DNA of 64,000 nt from Adineta steineri (taxonomy: Eukaryota; Rotifera; Eurotatoria; Adinetida; Adinetidae). Position 1 is the stretch's first letter, and each line of letters opens with the position of its first letter. The stretch lies in the NCBI GenBank assembly GCA_905250115.1, contig CAJNOI010000207.1, forward strand, positions 81,422-145,421, given 5' to 3'. Shown here in pieces: positions 46,201-56,203 of the stretch. The translations under genes and the position numbers were made by a program. The notes under the pieces are model-generated. The model was not told the origin of the DNA. It did no database searches and saw nothing but the letters and a program-made list of their open reading frames with translations.

Positions 46201-46324
46201 CAACTGCTGCAATTAATATCTTCTGCCGTTTAGTATATGGTCGATTAGTACATGGATTAATATTACAATCGCATGCACATAGTTGTTGAAAAAATGTTCC
46301 TTCTTTATTTTTATTCAATGACAT
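43213..46324 (-). CDS. PGGHG: Membrane-anchored GH65 glucosidase, PGGHG (ATHL1)-like
   Basis: The encoded protein matches protein-glucosylgalactosylhydroxylysine glucosidase, which removes glucose from the disaccharide on collagen hydroxylysine. About 12 exons with short introns run from the ATG at 46324 to the stop at 43213. The first exon encodes a Cys-containing cytosolic tail (CACDCNINPC), a transmembrane helix (KILIAAVVILIIIVILAAVL, residues 35-60) and a Thr-rich stalk with two near-repeats (SPVSTTVFTT, SPISTTVFTT), giving a type II membrane topology. The catalytic barrel shows the HSFWDTETWMYPS block, FGYEGWRFPWESARTG, DNSVFTNA, KQADVILLGFP, GPAMTWSMHAIGF and WTEARAGVVGAVNFITG. Asp of FWDTE and Glu of VWTEA fit family active-site positions. 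The known vertebrate enzyme lacks such an anchor, so the TM domain is notable. Confidence 0.9.
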
Positions 46325-47015
46325 TGCACTCTATACAATGTATTTTGTTCTATTGAATTGTTAACGGATCTTTTATAACGAGTTATATACCTAACAGAAG
46401 GCTTTTACATTTTTATTACTCTTTCACTTTATCTTTCTTTCGTTTTTATAGAAGATGGTAAAGAGAGAGAAAAAATCAAGAAATAATATACATAGATACA
46501 TATATAATCTAAAGGAATGCGGTGTGTTTGACAATATCATAAACGACTATTTTATTTGATTGAAAAAAGAATCAAGATATATGCTTCTACCTATATTATA
46601 CTTTCTGCTCATATTATAAAAACTATCGTCAGAAAGGTATATTATTCAGCAAGAAAAAAATTTAATATTCTCGAGCTCATATATATGATTTTACGTGATA
46701 AATTTATATATTTTGTAACAAAAATGAGTAAGTTTTTATTGAATAAAAGAAAATATATATGAATTGTTTTCGAATAATGAGGCTTACCAAAAAATAGAAT
46801 GATAGAATATATAAAAAGTCTAATAATCTTTATATTAAATATTTGAAGAAAATTTTATTATCGATACATAATGAATAAATGTAAATATTGTCACGAATTT
46901 TATCTATCATAATCATATTCTAAAGATTATTACATGATAGGCTCATTTTTTTTCTTATATATTTTCGAGTAAGAAAGTAATAAAATATATTCTGTTCTAA
47001 TTCCATCACAAATCT
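46325..47015. other. Intergenic, no gene recognised
   Basis: Upstream of the GH65 gene and downstream of the GXWXG gene. Nothing supported. Confidence 0.5.
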
Positions 47016-47624
47016 TCATTCATTGATTTTTTTCAAGGAATTAATACCACGGGTAAGAAAAAAATAAAGTGTGCCATGTTGTTCTGCAGGCTTTAGCTTA
47101 TTATCCATGGCACCTACTACCATATTATCATTGACATAACGAAAATGATCGATAATAGGGTAATTATCATATATCATTGCAGTTGATATTTTACCACGAA
47201 ACTTAATTTCACGTAACTAAGCAAAGAATTCATAAAATAATGAAACAAAAAAGTTATTTGAATTAGATGTAAAAATAGTTCACCTGTGCATTACCATATT
47301 CTTTGAGCCAAACACGTTTGCCAACTTGATCATATATCATTACTGCGTCTACATCGTTTTCTGACTTGAATGTTTCGCCTGCCCAATTCATTTTCTTTAA
47401 CATTTCAATACCTGAATGACCGGTATCAAGACATCCACCATCCCATTCACCACCATCTTTACATAAGAAACTAGGTTCAATTGGTCTTAACTGATCATAG
47501 AGTTGTGTAACAGTGTCGGCATCGATTTTTCCGTTCTGTTGAGTGAGTTTTAAGAATTCTTCTTCAGGATTGCTGCAAATATAATTATACATGAAAGAAA
47601 TTTCATATAAACATACCTTGACAT
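47016..47624 (-). CDS. GXWXG / DUF4334-type protein
   Basis: Three exons: a tiny 8-nt first exon at 47624-47617 (ATGTCAAG), then 47572-47284 and 47216-47016. The protein (165 aa) begins MSSNPEEEFLKLTQQ. It carries the GxWxG motif as GGEWDGGCLDTG after LYDQLRPIEPSFL, then KNDVDAVMIYD-type residues (ENDVDAVMIYDQVGKRVWLK) and the DUF4334-like end YDNYPIIDHFRYVNDN ... GTLYFFLTR. The GXWXG+DUF4334 pair is found mainly in bacteria and fungi; its biochemical function is not established. Introns with GTATGT and GTGAAC donors show it is a eukaryotic gene here. Horizontal origin is plausible. Confidence 0.8.
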
Positions 47625-48931
47625 ATTAACACGTGCAAAATTTATCTATAAATTAACGTAAAATTGTAAATAATGTTTACTATTTCATGTAACAAATAGT
47701 TGCTGTTATATTATCTACTCATTTTACAATAAAAATATATCACAGACGAGGTAGAACCTTTGTGTTGTAATTCAACTTTGATCCTTGATATCTTTACTAA
47801 TCAAACTAAACTGATTCAGATGTACATGTGTGCAGAACGAAAAGGTGAATGATATATTTTATTTTTGACTTGATCCAATATGTGATTTGCGTTATCCATA
47901 GACATACATAATTACCTAAAAGATAACCTCCTCTTTAAACATTAGAAACATGTTTTAACTGGCCGTATGCGATCAATTACCTTATCGTTAGAGAGAAGTC
48001 TTTGTTGTCAAGCTTGTCTCTGTTTATATATTGTTCTCATTTCTTTCTTTCATTGAAAAAAGCTTAAATCTATACTACTAATTTAATGTAGTCGCAAGCA
48101 TAATTCTAGTATTGATATACTCTTTTTTTATTTTTCTCTTATTTATAAGATATTATATAACAATCAAGATTTTTATATTTAAGTATATTTCAATATGATT
48201 CTATGTTTATTTAGGAATTGTATTTTTTTAAAATCTACTAACGATACTATTTTTATTAAATTATTATATATCTTTTTTCTCTAACTCTTCGTTTTCTTTA
48301 ATGAATCGATTAATACAATATTTAATATATAATCATTTTGTATTATGTCAATAATATGCACTATACAATTCTCATTGTTTTTAAAAAGAGAAATGATTAT
48401 TTTATAGTCAAACATACTTTACAGGCGTTTTTTTAAGCAAGAGGAATGATAAAAGTATATATGTGTTTGATCATTATTCTATTCTTTATATTCTCTAAGA
48501 TAAAAGTAAAGGACGATATCTTTTAAGTAAAAGAAAAGATAATAGTATGTCCAGGGTCATTTTCAAATAAATAAGAATTTATTTCTAGCCTACAAAGATA
48601 TATTCTTTTATTCATTTTTCGTTGTCTACGAGCAATATCAATTACAATGATAAAAATAAATACAATTAATTCAAAAATCTTTTTCTTTTATTAATTATTA
48701 TATCAAAAATAATATAAAATAAAAAAAAAACGAAATATTTTCTATTATAAATTTTCGTATACATATATATGATAAACAAAATATGTATTGCATTCGATCA
48801 TTAAGTGCACTTGCGAACGTACGATAGAAAAAAACATCAATCAAACTGTATATACATATACATTCGATAGTACGAACGAAGAAGTGAAGTGTGCATACGT
48901 GAAGAACGCAAAGTAATAATAAGCAAATCAC
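47625..48931. other. Intergenic, no gene recognised
   Basis: Very AT-rich divergent region between the GXWXG and START genes. No feature supported. Confidence 0.5.
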
Positions 48932-49636
48932 ATGGCTGATGAATATGATGCAACAACACTCGATGGTTATATAGATGATGATTTAGCATTAATTAAAAAT
49001 ACAAATGTATGGGAAGAATATAAACATGGTGCACATCATAATGATGATATATGTTATGTTTATAAAACTCCAGATGATCCTATTTGGTGGATTAAATTAG
49101 TAGCATACATAGATGATGGTTCATTAGCAAATATTGATGATTTACTTGATGCTAGTTTGCAACAACGTCATTCTGAATGGCATGCACTTTATTTGGATGG
49201 TAGAATTGTTCGTAAGAATGATGATGGTCGTAGTGAAATTTGTTATTTTCAGTAGGATTTTATTTAAAAAATTTTATTTTGTACTTTTTTTTCTTCTTGA
49301 AGATATGCATCACCATCAATACTAACTTCTGGTCGTGATATGTGTTACATTAAAGTACGACGTAATCTTGACAATGGATTTATTCTTAGTTATCGATCAG
49401 TCGACATACCCGAAGCAATTGATTCAAGTGGTAAATTTGTACGAGCAACGTATAAAGGTGCACATCTTATTGAAACAAGTAAAGATGCACCTGGTTTTCT
49501 TTATACATATTTACAATATGCAGATCCAGGTGGTAGTATTCCAAAAGTATTAGTTAATCGACCTCAATGTGATATTATTCTTAATGAAATTGACGGTATT
49601 CGACGTGCTTTAAAAAATTCAATACATTCTAAATAA
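48932..49636 (+). CDS. START-domain lipid-binding protein
   Basis: Two exons, 48932-49251 and 49303-49636, encode 217 aa. The whole protein resembles a START domain: an N-terminal helix region (NTNVWEEYKHGAHHNDDICYVYK), the central HSEWHALYLDGRIV, then MCYIKVRRNLDNGFILSYRSVD and the C-terminal segment ending IPKVLVNRPQCDIILNEIDGIRRALKN. START proteins bind and move sterols, phospholipids or ceramides. No signal peptide or TM segment, so a soluble cytosolic carrier is likely. The first exon ends TTTCA with donor GTAGGA; the acceptor is CTTGAAG. Lipid specificity cannot be judged. Confidence 0.8.
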
Positions 49637-51487
49637 TAAAATCTTAAAATTTATATTTGAAATCTTTTTTGTGTTGAATTAATACACAAGAGAATATTAT
49701 CATTCTTTCAATGCCATTAGTTTTAGTTTTTACTTCGAATTAAATTTCACATCGCGTTATTAACTAGAAGTACAGATATGCAACAGAACTCTTTCGAATA
49801 AATCAAATTAAACAATAGCTGATAGTTTCTTAATATTACGTTTATGATATTTATATTATTAAAATATCTCGATATATTCTTCTCATTACTAACATAAATT
49901 CTATTTTGCTTTTTATCTATTTCAACAAATTGTATATTACAGTTTACGAATTGCTATAGAGAACAGATCATAAATAACAGTGTAATAAAAAGTTTTATTA
50001 TCTCCACTATGATTTAATCAAATGAACCGATTTTTTTTATACTGATAATGTAAGTTAACTTGATGAAAGGATTTTGAACTGTTGTTAAACAAGACAAATC
50101 CATTATATAGATAATTTTCAATTGTTACCTGAGAGAATGAGAAGACGAAATGAAAACAAACTTTATGTCTGATATTATACTGATGTACGTAGAAAAAATT
50201 ATTCAGAATTATTTTATTTAAAGTCTACAGTTACAATAATTTTAATTGAGCTTTTTAGTTATCGACACGAATTTCAGATTAACTAGTTTCGAAATTTTTC
50301 TCTATTCACATCAGTATAATATCATACATAAGGTTTGCTTTTATTTCTTCTTCTCATTCTCTCAGGTAACAATTGAAAATTATCTACACAATGAATTTTT
50401 TTTTACGTAGCAACAGTTTAAATTTCTTTCTTAGTAAATAGTAATATTTACTTTCATTATTCGTATGAAAAAAAATCAGTCCACTCGATCGTTAAGATAC
50501 CTATTGTAAAAATAATCTTGAAGACATAATAGGAGTATTATGATGAATGAATTTACAAAGATTAGTATGAAAAATAATAAAACTAATGTTCTATATTTCA
50601 TATCCAAGAAAGAAATAGGAAAATTAATTATTAAATACACAAAATACGATTCATTTCTGTTTCATCACATCCATTGATCAAGTGATTCAACATATTTCAT
50701 ACAGTTTATTTAGATTACAACATATGTATAAATCATCTCGAGAAAGAGAATAGAACGGATATCAACCGTAACGGTCATTCATTGTTTCATAATATGTATA
50801 TGTATATAATGATACTTTTAATTTTATTTTGTTTGACTATATACAATGAGATTTTAGTTTCATTGTAGGTAATCTTATTGTGATTCCAAAAAAAATGTCA
50901 CATAAGTTCTTTAAAAGCGTAAAATAGTTCTCATAAACTTTTTTTTTCGAAATAATGTCTCGTATACTCGTCAAAATATATCAGGATAATATACTTTAGA
51001 AGGCATGATGTCTTCAAACATAAATCTTAATTTCTCAAGAATTCAATATTACACTTATTGACATTTTCTAATATCTTAAAAAAATCTTTTTTTTTGCATA
51101 TATCATCATACATATGTACAATAATTTCTCTATGTAACAAGTAAACTGTCATAAGGTAAAAAAGTTATATTCTCGTATTTGGTTATTATTTTTCGTCACG
51201 CACCAATGTATAAAATGATGTCATTTGACAAGTAATATAACATGTGATTTTTGTTTCTCCGTTTAAATAATATGTATTCATGTATTTTTTTTTATAAATA
51301 AAAATAAATTTGTTGATACATTAAATATGTTGAATGTAAAATAAAAATATAAAATTATAGCTTTAATATTAGCTTTAAGAAAAATTTAATCGGAAAAAAG
51401 TATATCACTTATCGTTCTTTTTTAAATGACACGTTGCTATATATTATATGTACTTATACCAAGTACCATGTTCATATACAAGAAAAG
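49637..51487. other. Intergenic with large inverted repeat
   Basis: No gene. The only structured item is the fold-back at about 50020-50490. Confidence 0.5.
50020..50490. mobile_element. Fold-back element
   Basis: Strong inverted arms: TAGATAATTTTCAATTGTTA with CCTGAGAGAATGAGAAG (50108-50144) faces CTTCTCATTCTCTCAGG with TAACAATTGAAAATTATCTA (50348-50384), and GATATTATACTGATGT faces ACATCAGTATAATATC. Weaker similarity extends to about 50020 (CCGATTTTTTTT) and 50490 (AAAAAAAATCAGTCC). Limits are approximate and no target duplication was found. Confidence 0.75.
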
Positions 51488-54225
51488 ATGATTAAAACAA
51501 TGTAGTTAAGTATGTGTTATGAGTAATGTTCAAATGTTTACCCCTGTTGTTGTCAATGCCTACGTTGACTACATATGAAATAAGCGGAAGCATTTTTTTC
51601 TCATCGGACACATGTGTTTATTGAGCGTATAAATGAAGTCATTAGTTAATATCGTCATCTTTTTTTTCCTTTTTTAATATCCGGTAAGCACTTTAAAAAG
51701 ACAATTTAATTAAGAACAGAACTGTTCACATCTTTTTCCTGTGTTAATATTCCGACGGTGCCGAATTCATTCTCCTAAATAGTTAAATAAACAAGAACAA
51801 TAAAAACTGTTGCAAAACGTATGACGTTCTTTTTTTCTGGAATGAATAATTATTAAACTAAAGAGAAAGAATGCTGTAGAAAAAAAAGAAAAAGAATAGT
51901 CAAAAAAAGTTAGTCAAACATTTTTAGATTTTTTTAGAAAGTAAAGAAGTTCAACATGTTTTGTCAAATATTTATTTTATCCTTATTTTCTATTTGCAAT
52001 TCTATTCTTATTGCTAAAGTACAGAATCATATAATAGTTGGTGATATGTATAATAAGTTATCCGATGTGACACAAAATCAATGCATATGTGAAATGATAA
52101 AAGTAAATGATACAATATCTGCTTTAAACTATTTTTCCATAAATCAAACTTGTCAACTATTTCGTTCAAATATTAGTACAATTTATATTGAATTTTATTC
52201 CAATTCTACTTTTGTATTTCTCAATCAATCGTCAATATCAATATTAAATATTCGAGAATATCGTAAGTTTATTTCAGATATAACTTCCAAGTTTTCATTT
52301 AGCAATACGACAAAAATGTCGTAGCTCCTTATATAGACTAAAATTCCAATAATTTGAATAAATTTGACATTTATGATTTTTTAATTCTAAAAAAAGTTGC
52401 TGATATGAATGATATTTTCCACTGATTGTAATTTGAGGGGTTCGCTAATCGTTAGTATCTGTTGTCTGAATGGGGTCATCCACAAAAAATGAACTAGATT
52501 AGTGGACTGAGAAGTGCTAGATTCTTCACAAAGCCTTATTCAATGTTCTTGTCTCATGTTAACTTCACTTTTCAAAACAGAATCAAGTACGTCATCATCA
52601 ACACCGACAACAATATCATCAACCTCAGCATCATCAACTTCAACAACGACATCATCAACAACGTCATCAACATCAGTAACTTCGACAACAACATCATCGT
52701 CACCAACATCAAAAACAACTTCAACTTCAACAACAACCTCAACAACAACATCAACGACAACAAGTGGTGAGTGTGGGAATAAATATTTAATGCTTACATC
52801 AGATGTTGAAAAGAGAAATAGTTTCCAAAGATTTAAAAATATAGTGGCTAGTACTTCGCATTATCTCAAACCCGAATAAATAAGACGAGTTCATTGAAGA
52901 AGAAACTTCTTAAGATGAAAAAAACATAGCTTGAGTTAATCAATAGAAGATATTTTAACTGCTCCATATTGAAAATATATTATGATCATCTCACTATTGG
53001 TAAATACTAAAACTGTAGTGAATTTGACGAAGAATAACTTTCTTTCGTGTTAGTATTAGATTAAGTTTAGAATAGAATCAAGTTAATTTTCTGAGAAAGA
53101 ACATTATAAAGAGTCATCACAGTAGACAAAGAGTGTAAAATGAAACAAACCGAATTTCAATTCTATATAGCCATTTTTTTTATGCCGATTAGGAGATTGT
53201 ATTAGACAGCGCACAGAATGAACTAAAAGATTATTTTACTTAGACTTGAGAGTATCAAAAACCATTCAGAAAAAGACTATGCGATTTTGTTCATCGCGTT
53301 AGTGCTAACCGAAGCAACTTTATGCAAATCGTGAAGAATTTAAAGATGACCTTTCGTCTCTAAATCATTTAAAATACCAATACTAATTTTTCTTATAGCC
53401 TGCAACTTGTTTCTTAATCGAACTACTTACTCAACTGGTGGAAAGCCATGGTCAGTAGCAGTCAGCGACGTGAATAACGATAACAAATCTGATATTATTG
53501 TTGCAAACTATGATTGGAACAACGTCAGTGTTCTTCTTAACACAGGCAATGGCACCTTTCATGCTCAAACTACTTATTCAATTAGCTCTGGCCCATGCTA
53601 TGTAGCAGTCGTTGACGTCGATAGCGACAATAAGCCTGATATGATTGTTGCAAACTTTGATTCGAACACCGTCAGTGTTCTTCTCAACGCAAGCAACGGC
53701 ACTTTTAATGCTCAAACAACTTACTCAGTTGGCACGAACCCAATATCAGTAGCAGTCGTTGATGTGAATAACGATAATAAACCTGATATTATTGTTGCAA
53801 ACTATAATTCGAACAATGTCGGTGTTCTTCTCAACACAGGCAATGGTACCTTTAATGTCCAAACTACTTACCCAGTTGGCACAGGTCCATGGTCAGTATC
53901 AGTCGTTGACGTGAATAACGACAATAAACCTGATATTATCGTTGCGAACTATGGTTCGAATACCGTCGGCGTTCTTCTCAACACAGGTAATGGTACCTTT
54001 AATGCTCAAACAACTTATTCAGTTGGCGTAGGTCCAAGATCAGTAGCAGTCGTCGATGTGAATAACGACAATAAACCTGACATTATTGTTGCAAACTCTG
54101 GTTCGAACAACGTGGGTGTCCTCTTACATTGTTAAGGCCTATCAATGATTGACCTTTATTTACTTATTATAGCATTCTACTACTTTACTAAAAACATTAT
54201 ACTTATAAGACATTATATAACACGA
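51488..54225. repeat. Duplicated FG-GAP gene unit, copy 1
   Basis: From ATTAAAACAATGTAGTTAAGT through the gene to about 90 bp past its stop, this segment is homologous to 56204-59352 in the same orientation, including leaders, introns and 3' flanks (TTTACTAAAAACATTA). Spacing differs where non-coding parts have diverged. Confidence 0.8.
51956..54135 (+). CDS. Secreted FG-GAP/VCBS-repeat protein, copy 1
   Basis: Three exons (51956-52262, 52581-52766, 53399-54135) give 409 aa, in frame. Exon 1 encodes a signal peptide (IFILSLFSICNSILIAKV) and a small domain with Cys pairs (QCICEMIKVNDTISALNYF, TCQLF) that resembles an apple/PAN-like fold. Exon 2 is a 62-codon Ser/Thr linker, likely O-glycosylated. 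Exon 3 encodes five tandem 49-residue FG-GAP/VCBS repeats, each with a calcium-loop motif DVNNDNKPDIIVAN and TGNGTF. Such repeats build beta-propellers in adhesion proteins, so an extracellular binding role is likely, but the partner is unknown. No C-terminal TM; the protein ends LLHC shortly after the last repeat begins. TTTTTTTAG lies 22 nt before the ATG. Confidence 0.85.
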
Positions 54226-54777
54226 ACTGCTATTTAGGTTCCTCTCGATATTAATAACCTCAATAAAACTTGGCGATTATGGATATTAATGACAAATAAA
54301 TTAGTATCCATACATCGGATAGTGATTGATTATTTAATAATAACATTTCTAGTTATGGAACTTTTCTGAATGCATAAAACCATATGTATTAGATTACTTG
54401 AAGTCCAAAACATTAGTTTTGGACGTATAGAACAATATATAAAAGTTTCATTATTTTTCTCTCATCTGTTCAGAACAAGATCATTCGTTTTGAGCAAACA
54501 ATAGAATTCTTCGTTTGAAAATAAATAAACTACTACTAGTTCTTTGGTACAAAATATAGTTAATGAAGATATGAGTGGTGTGATGAGAATGATAGTAAAG
54601 AAGGAAGTCGCTCTCACATCTTTCTAGATATGGCTCAATGAAAAATCATATGAAATATTGAAGATAAATTCAACTATTTATTCGAAAGCAGCTAATATAT
54701 TTTAGTCCACTAGTTGTCTATCACCAAAAATATAAATTATGATAAATCGAGTTAATAAAAAAAGGTTTTTTCTAATT
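54226..54777. other. Intergenic between FG-GAP copy 1 and the 1.4-kb element
   Basis: AT-rich spacer without coding potential; no match to the region upstream of copy 1 was noticed. Confidence 0.5.
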
Positions 54778-56203
54778 GGCACTTATTTAAGCTCTAAGTA
54801 AGAATATATAATTGCTAAGTTGATTTCTGCCAAGTAAGTTCAATGTTCAATAAATTTATTGAATGCTCATTTAAAATAATACTTCTCCATAATTAAATTT
54901 TTTTTAAGTTTATTAATTATTATATATGTTAAATGTCTAATTGTTAGATAAATTTATTGAATTTATCGATAAAAAACGCATCTTAGTAAGTAAAACACTA
55001 TGAATTTGATAAGAAAAAACAAATAACGGGCAAGTCGTTATTTTCTGTTCGTTCTCTAGTGTGCGTTTCTTTTAAGACACCACATATACTTGGATTTTTT
55101 CGTTCCTGTTCATCACATATGTCAGGTTTTTCCCTCCCTTTTCTATTTATCATCTTTTCATATGTATACTATGTTTGTTAAGATTTATTCCAGCCGCTCT
55201 ACCTCGATCATTTCCCAAGAATGTACGATTCACTTTCCTATATATAGTCCGTGATTTTTATAAATAATTAATGTGTGACCCAAGTATACTGATATTCAGT
55301 CTTACCCTATCGACAATGTGAAGTTAGTCATCTGACACAAGTTTTATATATATATATAGAACGGCAATTTTTAAGGATGGGTGGGTGTGATTATTGTATT
55401 CGCACCACACTCACACAGAAAAGCAACCAAAGCATTGCTGATCAATTAATTGTTCAATCAAATTTTTTACTTAGCATTTTTAAATCTTTTGCCTAGAAAA
55501 CTAAATATTTCTATTGACAATTTATATACTAGTAACGCTCATCCGAGGACTTGCTTAGCTCTTTCTCATAGAAATACATCCTCTTCACATTTACTGGAAT
55601 AACAATTGAAAATCATGCTCTCCTTCGTTTTTTATTACTCTTAGCACATACTCGCAGTCTACTCAGTGGTAAACGCAGATCAAAACATATTCGAGCTGTC
55701 AGCACCAGTGGCTTCTCGAACTAGCCTTTAACGAATAAGTGTAGTGTTAGTAATCTTATATACAAGAAAGCCAACAGTTTATGATCGACACACTCTGCAC
55801 TACAAGCAGGAAAACATTTGGATACCCAAAAAAATGCATTATCCGAAAACTCGATTTTTACCAGTCCACGACACTTCTCTCAATCCGCATCCTGCTTCAA
55901 TAGTTTGAGAAAATAAGGCGCACATTTGAATTGTCCGCATCGAAATACCTCAAGAAATGTCTTTTGCTGAAAATCGGTTTTCGACGTTCTTTTTACTCTG
56001 CGGACTCACAAGCAAACAATTTATTTTTACAAGGCTTTTCTCTACGAGAAAGAGAATAAATGTTTCATTTAGAATTTCTATAAATTACTTAGTAAAAAAC
56101 ATTTCCTACTTAGACTTGTGTTCAATAAATCACTTAGCAAAAATAAAATTTTCTACTTAGTTTTCATTTAAAATTACTTAGCGCTTAAACACCTGCCATT
56201 AAA
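54778..56203. mobile_element. 1.4-kb element with inverted ends and ACTTAG subterminal repeats
   Basis: The left end TGGCACTTATTTAAGCTCTAAGTAA and the reverse complement of the right end, TGGCAGGTGTTTAAGCGCTAAGTAA, match at most positions. ACTTAG/CTAAGT hexamers recur near both ends, as transposase-binding repeats often do. No intact transposase. Its right end coincides with the start of the duplicated FG-GAP unit, copy 2. No target duplication was identified. The interior holds a telomere-like hairpin at about 55376-55416. Confidence 0.6.

Noticed and set aside
52572..52770. Leu/Met-rich and Asn/Ile-rich frames opposite or beside the FG-GAP linker exon
   Set aside because: They are shadow frames of the Ser/Thr-rich exon, which is the one consistent with splice phases.
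55957..56160. 67-codon frame inside the 1.4-kb element
   Set aside because: It runs through ACTTAG subterminal repeats and shows no transposase motif.
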